DNA from: Niabella yanshanensis
GTDB taxonomy: Bacteria; Bacteroidota; Bacteroidia; Chitinophagales; Chitinophagaceae
DNA: 64,000 nucleotides
Assembly: GCF_034424215.1 (NCBI RefSeq)
Contig: NZ_CP139960.1
Location: forward strand, 1,550,001 to 1,614,000
Direction: 5' to 3'
In this document: one piece after another, positions 19,027 to 28,087 of the stretch
Numbering within the stretch: position 1 is the first letter of the stretch
Layout of the letters: each line of letters opens with the position of its first letter
Position numbers and translations under genes: made by a program
The notes under the pieces: model-generated
What the model was told of the DNA's origin: nothing
What the model saw: only the letters and a program-made list of their open reading frames with translations
The model's database searches: none

Positions 19027-19458
19027 ATGAAAACTCTTTTAATCGTACCACTATTCTTCTTAAGCACCGGTTTGTTCGCTCAAATAACGGGCAGCGTAAA
19101 TGTTTACAAAGATCCGCGTATCGACATCCTGTTAAAAAAGCAGGCCGAAACCAATGATCTTTCTACCCGTAATACCTCTAAACGCCGCACGGCAAAGGGC
19201 TATCGGCTTCTAATAATAAGTAGTAATAACCGCGGTGAAGCATTAACAGCCCGCACCAAAATTCTCACCAATTTCCCTGAGCTAAAGGCCTATATGTGGT
19301 ATCAATCACCCTACTATAAAGTAAAAGCCGGCAATTTCACTTCGAGAAGTGAAGCAGAATCTTATCAGAGAAGAATGTCTTCAATGTTTCCTGGCAATAT
19401 ATTTATTATGAATGATACGGTTGAAGTAAAGCCAGAAGAAGCCGATGCCCAGGAATAA
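19027..19458 (+). CDS. Exported SPOR-domain protein
   Basis: 143 residues. The signal peptide ends near LFAQ (residue 19). A SPOR-like fold lies at about 57-130 (GYRLLIISSNNRGEALTARTKILTNFP..WYQSPYYKVKAGNFTSRSEAESYQRRM). SPOR domains bind septal peptidoglycan lacking stem peptides, so a periplasmic role near the division site is plausible. It is monocistronic between the divergent membrane gene and the MscS gene. Confidence 0.85.
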   Translation: MKTLLIVPLFFLSTGLFAQITGSVNVYKDPRIDILLKKQAETNDLSTRNTSKRRTAKGYRLLIISSNNRGEALTARTKILTNFPELKAYMWYQSPYYKVKAGNFTSRSEAESYQRRMSSMFPGNIFIMNDTVEVKPEEADAQE

Positions 19459-19582
19459 TCGGGAACCACTGTTTAATTTAGGCGGCACATGGTATACGGT
19501 AGCAAAAGTTCCGGAATATTGCTATCAAACATTTTTGCGAAACGCTTTAGCGCCTTCTGACTTTTAATGATCGTATGAAACT

Positions 19583-20446
19583 ATGAGTCAACAAGAAACA
19601 AAGACATCAAGACCTACGCCGTACTTTATCATTAAAATCATTATTTCTTTAATATTATTTGCGGTTAGTGTTTACATCCCTTCTTTACAGCAACACAAAT
19701 GGATCACACAGCTGATCAACGGCGCATGGACCTTTCTTATTCCCAGTACTGCCGTATCTGTCCTTCGGTTTATTTTGATTTCCTTTTACAATAGAAGGCA
19801 TGCTAAAAAAACAGTCAGAGGAAATTTTGTCTTGGGCATCAGCCAGCTCACAGCTATATTGAATGTTGCCTTTTTCCTGTTGGCTTTCATGGTGGGCCTC
19901 GGCATTAATCCGGTTGAGTTTTTAACCAGCATGACCATCGTGGCTATGGCGATAGCGGTTACCTTCCGCGATTATATAACTAATATGATCAGTGGCTTGC
20001 TCATCATGTTTTCAGAGCAGCTTTCTATTGGCGACCGTATCAGAATAGGCAACGAAAAAGGCAGAGTGGAAGACATTACTTTATCCAATATCGTATTAAA
20101 AAATGAAGACGATGATATTGTTATGGTCCCCAATAATTTCTTTTATAACCAGTCTATCACCAACTTATCCGTTCACCGGTCTAAATTTTTCTATGTAAAG
20201 TTTGAGTTGCCTCTGACTGTGGCCCATCATTCGGATGAGCTGGAAACTGATCTGCAGGAATTACTTCGAACACATCCGGGGCTTGAAAAAGAAAATGAAG
20301 TAAAGCTCTCGGTAGAACAGATAGGAAAAGACTTTGTGAAGTTTAAAATGGAATTGATAGCCATTAATAACAGCGACCGGTTACACCGCCAGATAGAAAA
20401 CGATGCTTTGAAAAGAATACTTCTTTTCAAATACAAATATGCCTAG
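19583..20446 (+). CDS. Small-conductance mechanosensitive channel (MscS family)
   Basis: 287 residues. Transmembrane helices lie at about 16-33, 45-65 and 83-107. The pore helix and hinge region MTIVAMAIAVTFRDYITNMISGLLIMFSEQLSIGDRIRIGNEKGRVEDITLSNIVLKNEDDDIVMVPNNFF is the MscS core and upper beta domain. It releases osmolytes on hypo-osmotic shock from the inner membrane. Length is that of a minimal MscS. Confidence 0.93.
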   Translation: MSQQETKTSRPTPYFIIKIIISLILFAVSVYIPSLQQHKWITQLINGAWTFLIPSTAVSVLRFILISFYNRRHAKKTVRGNFVLGISQLTAILNVAFFLLAFMVGLGINPVEFLTSMTIVAMAIAVTFRDYITNMISGLLIMFSEQLSIGDRIRIGNEKGRVEDITLSNIVLKNEDDDIVMVPNNFFYNQSITNLSVHRSKFFYVKFELPLTVAHHSDELETDLQELLRTHPGLEKENEVKLSVEQIGKDFVKFKMELIAINNSDRLHRQIENDALKRILLFKYKYA

Positions 20447-20527
20447 ACTTCCTGCCGGCTCACTTTATCACCCTTCATTTTAACACCCCGGGTAACAGCT
20501 ATATTAAACAAACATTAAATTTTTCTG

Positions 20528-20535
20528 TACGTTTG
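20528..20535 (+). promoter_or_regulatory. -7 box TACGTTTG for the M20 hydrolase gene
   Basis: An exact TAnnTTTG match ending four bases before the ATG at 20540, which would make the transcript almost leaderless. No TTG is seen at the usual upstream distance. Confidence 0.45.
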
Positions 20536-20539
20536 CGAC

Positions 20540-21718
20540 ATGGTTGAAAAAATACAATCGCTGGCGAAACAGTATGCTCCTGAATTCATACAGGTAAGAC
20601 GCCACCTGCATGCGAATCCGGAACTAAGTTACCAGGAGTTTAAAACGGCCGAATTTGTAAAGAGCCAGTTAGCTGCTTTAGCCATTCCCTTCGAAACCAA
20701 AGCACAAACCGGTGTGATAGGATGGATCAAAGGCAGGAATCCTGATAAAAAACTAATTGCGCTGAGAGCTGATATGGATGCGCTCCCGATATTGGAAGCT
20801 AATGAGGTTTCTTATAAATCACTGGATGAAGGGGTAATGCATGCCTGTGGTCATGATGTGCACACCACCTGTCTTTTGGGGGCAGCGAAAATATTAAGTG
20901 AGCTAAAAGATGAGTGGGAAGGTACTGTAAAACTGATTTTCCAACCTGGGGAAGAAAAAAACCCAGGAGGCGCCAGCCTGCTTATCAAAGAAGGTGTGTT
21001 AGAAAACCCCAGGCCTGATGCAATATTAGGATTACATGTTCATCCCGGTTTAGCTACGGGCAAAGTAAGCTTTAGAGCCGGCAAGGTGATGGCCAGTGCC
21101 GACGAGCTATATTTTACCGTCAAAGGAAAAGGAGGGCACGCCGCTGCTCCGCAATCAGCAGTCGATCCTATCCTGATCGCCTCTCATTTGGTAATAGCAT
21201 TGCAACAGGTGATCAGCCGCAGAAAAAATCCCTTGAATCCATCGGTATTGTCAATAACTGCGTTTAATGCCGGTACAACCACTAATGTCATTCCGGGTGA
21301 AGTGAAGCTGATGGGCACTTTCAGGGCTATGGATGAAGACTGGCGTTTTGAAGCGCACGAAATAATAAGAACTATTTCGCACAACCTCGTTACAGCAATG
21401 GGTGGTGAGCTGGACCTGCATATTGACGTGGGTTATCCGAATGTATTTAATAACGAGGCTTTAACAACGAAAGCCAAACAAAAGGCCATTGACTTTTTAG
21501 GAACTCATTATGTAGAGGAGACTGAAATAAGAATGGGTGCAGAAGATTTCGGCTATTATACACAAAAAATTCCAGGCTGCTTTTATCGCCTGGGTGTGAT
21601 GAGTGATCCTGCTAACATCAGGAATGTACACACTCCTACTTTCGATATCAATGAAAACGCCATTGAAACGGGCATGGGCATGATGGCCTGGCTGGCTGTG
21701 TCAGTTGACAAATATTAG
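20540..21718 (+). CDS. M20 family amidohydrolase (N-acyl amino acid / hippurate hydrolase type)
   Basis: 392 residues. Metal-site motifs: RADMDALPI (about 76-84), HACGHDVHTT (about 102-111), GEEKNPGG (about 143-150) and GAEDFGYY near the C-terminus. The lid/dimerisation domain starts near GKGGHAAAPQSAVDPI. The family removes acyl groups from N-acylated amino acids in the cytoplasm, using one or two divalent metals. No signal peptide is present. Confidence 0.92.
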   Translation: MVEKIQSLAKQYAPEFIQVRRHLHANPELSYQEFKTAEFVKSQLAALAIPFETKAQTGVIGWIKGRNPDKKLIALRADMDALPILEANEVSYKSLDEGVMHACGHDVHTTCLLGAAKILSELKDEWEGTVKLIFQPGEEKNPGGASLLIKEGVLENPRPDAILGLHVHPGLATGKVSFRAGKVMASADELYFTVKGKGGHAAAPQSAVDPILIASHLVIALQQVISRRKNPLNPSVLSITAFNAGTTTNVIPGEVKLMGTFRAMDEDWRFEAHEIIRTISHNLVTAMGGELDLHIDVGYPNVFNNEALTTKAKQKAIDFLGTHYVEETEIRMGAEDFGYYTQKIPGCFYRLGVMSDPANIRNVHTPTFDINENAIETGMGMMAWLAVSVDKY

Positions 21719-21762
21719 CCAACCTTTTGAAAAATTTAAGCATCTGGTATAAAAGGACAAAA

Positions 21763-22038
21763 ATGAAAAATTTATTATTGGTTGTACTATTTTCGACGGC
21801 GAGTTTTGTTACGCAAGCACAAACGGGTAAGGATTCTGGTAAAAGTGCCAGGGATTTTATTATAGAGAATGAGAATGGAAGAACCACTCGTCCGAATATA
21901 GTAAACCCTGAAGTAAAAAAATTAATGCCCCAGAATGATTCCGTTGTATTAGCTAATCAAAAAACAGAGAAAGCCAAAAATTGCTGCAATGGTTCCTGTT
22001 GCAAAAAAAAGAAGTCCAGGAAAAAAAATATGCGCTAA
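21763..22038 (+). CDS. Small exported protein with Cys/Lys-rich tail, unknown
   Basis: 91 residues from ATG 21763; an upstream TTG at 21727 would prefix an ill-fitting dozen residues. The signal peptide is MKNLLLVVLFSTASFVTQAQ. The C-terminus NCCNGSCCKKKKSRKKNMR has two CC pairs and a basic run, suggesting metal or nucleic-acid binding, but I know of no matching family. Its stop overlaps the stop of the converging S41 gene by four bases. It lies 44 bp after the M20 gene and may be co-transcribed. Confidence 0.65.
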   Translation: MKNLLLVVLFSTASFVTQAQTGKDSGKSARDFIIENENGRTTRPNIVNPEVKKLMPQNDSVVLANQKTEKAKNCCNGSCCKKKKSRKKNMR

Positions 22039-23528
22039 TCACCTCTGCCTGGGAATAGCATATTATCCTTTAAATTTTGCTTGCGTAAGCGCTCTATAGG
22101 CCTTAAGCTTTGAACAGAGCGAACAGTAGTTTGCGACTCGGATTTAGCAGCAACCATTCCCCCATCAATCAATGTAATTGCGGCCGCAGTACAATCTTCG
22201 GTAATATCTCCCCAGTTTTTATCAACGCCATCATATACTTTATAATCAGGGGTAAAGCCATTGTAAGAAACCGAATCATTTACACTATTGCGTGTCATAA
22301 AAGACACTGTCCAAAAAGTAACTTTCTTGAATAAATCTATCGGGAAAAAACCAACAGGTTTTCCGCGTGTATTTTTATCACCGATAATAACAAGGTTGCT
22401 TCCTAATACCGGTTTCAAACTATTAATAAATAATTCACTTGATGAAGCAGTCATACTGCTCACTATAACATAAACTTTGGGTATGTTCAGTGAGGTCGAT
22501 GTATTAAAATTAACCGTGAGGTACTGATTCCCCGTAAGTGAGAATTGCGATACAGAAGGATATCTGGTTTTTAACACATTAAAATTACCCGCCTGCAAAT
22601 TACTATTATAATAATACTTATACATAATACTACCATTCGCCGAATTGGGTGCAATATGATTGGTTAAATAATCCTGTGTTTGAGTATAGCCGCCATTATT
22701 ACAGCGCATGTCTATAATAATAGAAGATACCGACTGATTTTTAAATGATTGAAATACTCCATCCAGCTCAGACTGACTGTCTGATAGCTTGTCAAAGTTT
22801 TTATATACCAAATAACCCGCTTTTCTACCGCCGGGAGTTGATAAAACTGTTGAGTATAAAACTGATTTGATTGTATGAGAATTATCGCTAATAGTAATTT
22901 TTAAAGTATCTCCGTTAGCTTTTACAAATTGTGCCTCAACAGATTTTAATGTTTCATATGCAAACATATTATTTAGGATATCGATGGAGGCCTGCGTGTA
23001 CCCCAAAGTTGTACCATTTACCTTTGCTAATTTCATACCACGTAGCACGCCTTTCTGCCCTGCATCGGAATTAGGGTAAACATAATTCACATACCATCCT
23101 GAAAAATCGGCCGGACGATAAGATGGCGTAACCGATCTGTTATTCCATGCATCTTTTACATCAAATCCGTAACCGGTTTCTGTGGCAGCCGAACTTATGT
23201 CGCCCCCACTATAGGCTTCAGCATAGCTGTACTTTTTTTGCTGATCGTATGTATTATAAGTACGGATGGTTGCCATAACTGACTCTGCCGTTTTCAATGG
23301 GTCACCCGTAGTAACATACTGCCTTGGATTAAAAGCATCGTACGTTACCGGCCCAATCTTATCTTGCCAGTAATACATCTCCTTGGAAAATAAAAAAATG
23401 GAATCTGCAATCAATTGTTCTGTTGTAGCAACAGGTCCTGTTGGTGTAGGATCAGGATCAGGTTTAACCGGATCTTTCTTACAGGAAAAGATGCTAATCG
23501 CAATAAAACACACCATCAATATCCTCAT
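22035..23528 (-). CDS. S41 family C-terminal processing peptidase, lipoprotein
   Basis: About 497 residues from the ATG at 23528 (MRILMVCFIAISIFSCKKD), which gives a clean lipoprotein signal; ATG 23546 would add six residues. A proline/aspartate linker is followed by an N-terminal helical domain, a PDZ-like segment (GWYVNYVYPNSDAGQKGVLRGMKLAKVNG), and the tail-specific protease core (IIIDMRCNNGGY and VIVSSMTASSSELFINSLKP). The serine in TASSSE is the probable nucleophile. It is probably a surface or periplasmic peptidase anchored in a membrane. The operon partner is unclear. Confidence 0.88.
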   Translation of the reverse strand: MRILMVCFIAISIFSCKKDPVKPDPDPTPTGPVATTEQLIADSIFLFSKEMYYWQDKIGPVTYDAFNPRQYVTTGDPLKTAESVMATIRTYNTYDQQKKYSYAEAYSGGDISSAATETGYGFDVKDAWNNRSVTPSYRPADFSGWYVNYVYPNSDAGQKGVLRGMKLAKVNGTTLGYTQASIDILNNMFAYETLKSVEAQFVKANGDTLKITISDNSHTIKSVLYSTVLSTPGGRKAGYLVYKNFDKLSDSQSELDGVFQSFKNQSVSSIIIDMRCNNGGYTQTQDYLTNHIAPNSANGSIMYKYYYNSNLQAGNFNVLKTRYPSVSQFSLTGNQYLTVNFNTSTSLNIPKVYVIVSSMTASSSELFINSLKPVLGSNLVIIGDKNTRGKPVGFFPIDLFKKVTFWTVSFMTRNSVNDSVSYNGFTPDYKVYDGVDKNWGDITEDCTAAAITLIDGGMVAAKSESQTTVRSVQSLRPIERLRKQNLKDNMLFPGRGD

Positions 23529-23645
23529 ATATGAATTTATAAACATAAAATTAACTCTTCCTTTGCACTGAGAAATATTTTTATCTTTTATTTATGAGTC
23601 TCGGCTTTTGGCAAAAACGCTATTTTAGCGATCTATTTAGGTTAT

Positions 23646-24632
23646 ATGAGACACAAAGAAGAAATATTATCAATACGAAAAGCTAAAAATCAACCCAATA
23701 TCCTGGTTATAGGAGACATCATGGCCGATCGCTACATATGGGGATCTGCCAGCCGCATCTCACCGGAAGCGCCTGTGCCGGTGGTGAATGTGAAAAATGA
23801 AACCGTTACATTGGGAGGGGCAGCCAACGTTGTCCAGAACCTTTTCAAGCTCAATGCGAAAGTGTCCATCTGCGGCATAATGGGCGATGACCCCATTGCT
23901 TCAACGGTATTAGATCTTTTGAAAAGCGGAAAAATTGATGCATCTGGTATTGTTGCAGATAAGTCAAGACCCACCACCTTAAAAACGCGTATCATGGCCG
24001 GCAATCACCAATTGTTACGTGTAGACAGGGAAACAACTGCCGATATCCAGGAAAACATCGAAACAAAGTTACTCAATAAGATAAAGGCAAAACTCAGGCA
24101 TACCGACATAGTATTACTTTCTGATTACAATAAAGGCTTACTTAGCTACAGTTTCACGCAAAAGTTATTAACGCTCTGCCAGACCAATGGTAAAAAAGTA
24201 ATGGTGGATCCCAAGGGCCTGCATTATGAAAAATATACGGGTGCCTGGTTAATCAAACCTAACAAAAGAGAACTGGCCGAGGCCACCGTTACAGAAAAAA
24301 TTGAGACGAATGAGCAACTGATTAAAGCAGCACGTAAGCTTATTGCAAAAACCAAATCACAATACCTGGTAGTAACCCGCTCAGAAGAAGGCTTATCGCT
24401 GATTTCAAAAAAATCGCATGAGGATTTCCCCGTTAAAGCCAGGGAAGTATTTGATGTTACCGGCGCGGGTGACACTGTTTTTGCATCTTTGGGATATTTT
24501 GTAGCTTGCGGGCTGGACCTGGCCACTGCTTGTGAACTCGCCAATTATGCAGCAGCCATCGCTGTAAGTAAGGTAGGTAGCGTTGCGGTAACTATTGATG
24601 AAATACTATCTTTAATCAATGAGCATGAATAA
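23646..24632 (+). CDS. hldE1 / rfaE1: D-glycero-beta-D-manno-heptose-7-phosphate kinase
   Basis: A 328-residue PfkB/ribokinase-fold kinase. GDIMADRYIWGSASRISPEAPVPV near the N-terminus and VTGAGDTVFASL with catalytic D276 are characteristic of the HldE kinase half. It phosphorylates heptose-7-P at C1 in the ADP-heptose route to LPS inner core. The next gene encodes the adenylyltransferase half and overlaps this one by 14 bp, so the bifunctional HldE of enterobacteria is split into two coupled genes here. Confidence 0.92.
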   Translation: MRHKEEILSIRKAKNQPNILVIGDIMADRYIWGSASRISPEAPVPVVNVKNETVTLGGAANVVQNLFKLNAKVSICGIMGDDPIASTVLDLLKSGKIDASGIVADKSRPTTLKTRIMAGNHQLLRVDRETTADIQENIETKLLNKIKAKLRHTDIVLLSDYNKGLLSYSFTQKLLTLCQTNGKKVMVDPKGLHYEKYTGAWLIKPNKRELAEATVTEKIETNEQLIKAARKLIAKTKSQYLVVTRSEEGLSLISKKSHEDFPVKAREVFDVTGAGDTVFASLGYFVACGLDLATACELANYAAAIAVSKVGSVAVTIDEILSLINEHE

Positions 24633-25122
24633 TCCTGTCGAAGCTGCTGTTGAAAGTAAAATTCTTTCCCTGGAAGATGCTGTGTCTTTACGAAAACAAT
24701 GGAAAGAAGATAAACAAAAAGTTGTTTTCACAAATGGTGTTTTTGACATCCTGCATGCTGGTCATGTAAAGTCACTCACCAATGCAAGGGCTAACGGCGA
24801 TAAGTTAATCATCGGCTTAAATGCGGATGCTTCGGTAAAAAGACTGAAAGGCGATGCGCGACCTATCATCAGTGAACGCGACAGGGCGATACTTTTAGCT
24901 GGACTACAGTTTGTAGACCTGGTAGTTTTGTTTCCTGATGATACTCCTCTTAAACTGATTGAGGCTTTATTACCTGATGTACTGGTAAAATCGGCAGACT
25001 ACAACGTGGAGACTATTGTTGGAGCTAAAGAAGTAATAGCGAATGGCGGCGAAGTAAAGATCATGCCTTTTGTGCAGGGATTATCAACCACTGCTATTAT
25101 TACTAAAATAAAGAACGAATAA
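24619..25122 (+). CDS. hldE2 / rfaE2: D-glycero-beta-D-manno-heptose 1-phosphate adenylyltransferase
   Basis: A 167-residue cytidylyltransferase-fold enzyme. FTNGVFDILHAGHVKSL carries the HxGH motif (H46, H49), and GLNADASVKRLKG and a late PFVQGLSTTAIITKI give the rest of the nucleotide site. It makes ADP-heptose from heptose-1-P. Translational coupling to the kinase is shown by the overlap at 24619-24632. Confidence 0.93.
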   Translation: MSMNNPVEAAVESKILSLEDAVSLRKQWKEDKQKVVFTNGVFDILHAGHVKSLTNARANGDKLIIGLNADASVKRLKGDARPIISERDRAILLAGLQFVDLVVLFPDDTPLKLIEALLPDVLVKSADYNVETIVGAKEVIANGGEVKIMPFVQGLSTTAIITKIKNE

Positions 25123-25175
25123 GTATTAGCATCAAGTATCGGTATCTAATATCTAAATACTAATATCTATATCCT

Positions 25176-26153
25176 TTGTCATCTCCCCTTAAAATACTGG
25201 TCATCCGCTTTAGCTCACTAGGCGATGTGATTTACACCACTCCTGTAGTACGTTGTTTAAAACAGCAATTACCCGGGGCTGAGGTTCACTTTATCACGAA
25301 GCCACAATTCAAATATATTTATGAGGACAACCCCTACCTCGATAAACTATTATTATTAAAAGAAAAGCTGAACGATACTATAGCTGAAATCAAAGCTCAA
25401 AACTACGATTGTATTATAGACCTGCATAGTAATTTAAGAACAAGTATCATCAAGCTTAGAACAGGTATCAAATCGTATACCTACAACAAGCAAACCATAC
25501 GTAAATGGCTTAGTCTTAAATTAAGAAAGCAACTAGTTCCACCAGTACACCTGGTAGACCGGTATTTGAAAGCTGTGGTTCCTTTGGGTATTGTCAACGA
25601 TAATAAGCCAATCGATTATTTTGTAAAAAACAATTATGATATTGCCACCCTTTTGCCCGCTACGCATCATAACGGTTATATAGGGTTTATTATCGGAGCC
25701 GCACATTTTACCAAGCGTATGCCGAATGAGAAGATCATCTCGATATGCAGGCAATTGAATCGTCCTATCGTATTGCTGGGAGGAAATGATGTAAAAGGAA
25801 ACGGATCAATGATTGCAGCCGCTGTCGGCCCCAACGTATATAATGCCTGTGGCGTAACAAGTCTCGACGAATCGGTTTTCCTGGTGTCAAAGGCGGAATC
25901 AATCATTGGTTTCGATACAGGACTCACCCATATTGCAGAAGCATTTAATAAACCCATTGCCTCTATCTGGGGGAGTACGGTTCCTGAACTGCTGGGCGTT
26001 CAGCCCTATAAGGTAGATAACGTACTTATTTCAGGCGTTAATCTTAGTTGCCGGCCCTGTTCGAAGTATGGCCTGGCCCAATGCCCGCTCCATCATTTTA
26101 AATGCATGAACGACATCAACGAAAAAGAAATAGTTGATTTTTGCAACGGATAG
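25176..26153 (+). CDS. Family 9 glycosyltransferase (ADP-heptose:LPS heptosyltransferase type)
   Basis: A 325-residue GT-B enzyme of the WaaC/WaaF family. KILVIRFSSLGDVIYTTPVVRCLKQQLP at the N-terminus and a C-terminal donor site (FDTGLTHIAEAFNKPIASIWGSTVPELLGVQPY) are diagnostic. Start is TTG 25176 (MSSPLKILVIR); no ATG fits. It follows the two ADP-heptose genes by 53 bp and would transfer the sugar they make. The four-cysteine stretch CRPCSKYGLAQCPLHHFKC near the C-terminus is common in the family. Confidence 0.9.
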   Translation: MSSPLKILVIRFSSLGDVIYTTPVVRCLKQQLPGAEVHFITKPQFKYIYEDNPYLDKLLLLKEKLNDTIAEIKAQNYDCIIDLHSNLRTSIIKLRTGIKSYTYNKQTIRKWLSLKLRKQLVPPVHLVDRYLKAVVPLGIVNDNKPIDYFVKNNYDIATLLPATHHNGYIGFIIGAAHFTKRMPNEKIISICRQLNRPIVLLGGNDVKGNGSMIAAAVGPNVYNACGVTSLDESVFLVSKAESIIGFDTGLTHIAEAFNKPIASIWGSTVPELLGVQPYKVDNVLISGVNLSCRPCSKYGLAQCPLHHFKCMNDINEKEIVDFCNG

Positions 26154-26224
26154 GTGCCTGATTCTGGATGCAGGATACTGGATGTTAACATAGTGTATCA
26201 AGCATCGCCTATCCAGCGGCTAAT

Positions 26225-27460
26225 CTACGCTTCTTCGTAGTTCAGATCTTTATGAAAGGTTTCTTTAGAGGTAAGCACCGCGATAGTGCATACAGCAAAA
26301 ACAATTATACAGGTATAAATTCCTCCGTTTATATAACCCACGCCGGGTAAGCTTCTCAGGAACTGGAATAACATCAGCATCAACGGTACCGTTCCTCTTA
26401 CCATATTGGGAATGGTAGTAGCTGCAGTTGCACGAAGATTGGTGCCGAATTGCTCGGCGCCAATGGTCACAAAAATGGCCCAGAATCCCGATCCAAAGCC
26501 TAAGGCAGCACATAAGAAATACATTAAAGAAGCGCTGCCATTCCATTGAAGCGTAAAATACAAAACCATACACAAAGCAGTAATGGCATAAAAAACATAT
26601 AATGCTTTTTTGCGGCTTTTCATCCACTGACTTACCAGCCCTATGGTTACATCACCTACGGCCAAACCCGCATAGGCAAACATAATAGATTTACCCGGGT
26701 CTATCTCCCCGGTGATTCCAAACTCCTTGGCGAACTCCTTACTAAAAGTAACGAGAATACCAATTACCAGCCAGGTAGGAACGCCAATCAAAATGCTCTG
26801 TATATAACGTGTCAGTCTTTCGCGGCTGTTCAATAACATAAAGATCCTGCCGCGTTTCACATCCTTCGCTTTCATTTTCTGGAACATTCCAGATTCCAGT
26901 ACAGAAACTCTAAGTAACAACAGGGCCAGACCTAATCCGCCACCTATAAAATAGCAGGTTCGCCAATGAAAATTCTCTTTTATAAAGAATGCTACCACCG
27001 CCCCTGTTATACCAAAGCCTGCAACAATGGAAGTGGCTATTCCTCTTTTTTCTTTGGGTAATAGTTCGGCAACCAATGTTATGCCCGCACCCAATTCTCC
27101 CGCCAGACCAATACCCGCCACAAACCGGATCCATTTATATTGTTCTACGGTCTGTACAAAACCATTGGCAATATTTCCCAGTGAATACAACAATATCGAT
27201 CCAAACAATACACTCGATCTTCCTTTTTTATCACCGATGATACCCCACACTATACCTCCCAGCATTAATCCAAACATTTGCCAGGAAAGAATGCTTTCAC
27301 CATCTGTGGTAATCTGATCGGGCGTTAAGCCCATCTCTTTTAAACTGGGAATACGTATAATACCAAAAAGCAACAGATCATATATATCTACAAAATAGCC
27401 TAATGCGGCTACTACAACAGTTAGGTTAAAAATCGAGACGGGTTTATTACCGGGCTGCAT
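26225..27460 (-). CDS. Major facilitator superfamily transporter (metabolite:H+ symporter-like)
   Basis: 411 residues with about twelve hydrophobic helices. WGIIGDKKGRSSVLFGS (loop 2-3) and the loop-4/5 segment WIRFVAGIGLAGELGAGITLVAELLPKEKRGIATSIVAGFG are the MFS/sugar-and-metabolite-symporter signatures. Inner-membrane uptake of an organic acid or sugar is likely. It is monocistronic, with AroQ upstream on the same strand 115 bp away, and nothing in its context fixes the substrate. Confidence 0.88.
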   Translation of the reverse strand: MQPGNKPVSIFNLTVVVAALGYFVDIYDLLLFGIIRIPSLKEMGLTPDQITTDGESILSWQMFGLMLGGIVWGIIGDKKGRSSVLFGSILLYSLGNIANGFVQTVEQYKWIRFVAGIGLAGELGAGITLVAELLPKEKRGIATSIVAGFGITGAVVAFFIKENFHWRTCYFIGGGLGLALLLLRVSVLESGMFQKMKAKDVKRGRIFMLLNSRERLTRYIQSILIGVPTWLVIGILVTFSKEFAKEFGITGEIDPGKSIMFAYAGLAVGDVTIGLVSQWMKSRKKALYVFYAITALCMVLYFTLQWNGSASLMYFLCAALGFGSGFWAIFVTIGAEQFGTNLRATAATTIPNMVRGTVPLMLMLFQFLRSLPGVGYINGGIYTCIIVFAVCTIAVLTSKETFHKDLNYEEA

Positions 27461-27575
27461 CGTTTGTTAGTTTGTTTTATCCGCAATTTATGAAAGGGCA
27501 TAATACCCTTAAACTATAATGCCTGGCTATTTCAGGATAGTTATTCATTTGAAGCTCTCCTCCATCTGCCAGCTA

Positions 27576-27998
27576 TCAACTCCTGTTAATAAAATACTCA
27601 ATTGCCAGCCTGTAGCCATCCAACCCTAAGCCACAAATAGTACCTGCGGCTTTGGCGCTTACATGAGATAATTTCCTAAAATCTTCCCTGGCATGCACGT
27701 TACTGATATGAACTTCCACTACCGGTGTTTTAATAGCCGCAATACAATCTCCGATTGCCACCGAAGTATGCGTATAGGCTGCGGGATTCAACACAATACC
27801 ATCAGCTTCATTTCCAAATCGCTGAAGCGCATTAACCAACTCCCCTTCCACATTGCTTTGAAAGTACTGAATTGTCAAATCCGGGAAACGGGCTCTCATC
27901 GCTTCCAAAAATGAATCAAATCCTTGTGAGCCATAAATACCTGGCTCTCTCTGTCCCAGCAGGTTTAAATTAGGGCCATTTATAATTGCGATCTTCAT
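27576..27998 (-). CDS. aroQ: Type II 3-dehydroquinate dehydratase
   Basis: 140 residues, the normal length of the type II enzyme. Motifs: IINGPNLNLLGQREPGIYG (active-site Arg/Tyr loop), VLNPAAYTHTSVAIGDC, and EVHISNVHAREDFR with the catalytic His. It dehydrates 3-dehydroquinate to 3-dehydroshikimate in the shikimate pathway, in the cytoplasm as a dodecamer. Confidence 0.95.
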   Translation of the reverse strand: MKIAIINGPNLNLLGQREPGIYGSQGFDSFLEAMRARFPDLTIQYFQSNVEGELVNALQRFGNEADGIVLNPAAYTHTSVAIGDCIAAIKTPVVEVHISNVHAREDFRKLSHVSAKAAGTICGLGLDGYRLAIEYFINRS

Positions 27999-28087
27999 CT
28001 AAAAGCTGTTTGTTTTATTTATGAAACGAACAAGCTAATATAGATCAATTGTTCGAAGTATATCAAAATGGTTAAAAATAAGAATGG

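Noticed and set aside
26154-26224. Short direct repeats of the TGGAT..GGATAC type before the MFS gene
   Set aside because: Only two imperfect copies of a few bases; no structure or spacing that suggests a regulatory site.
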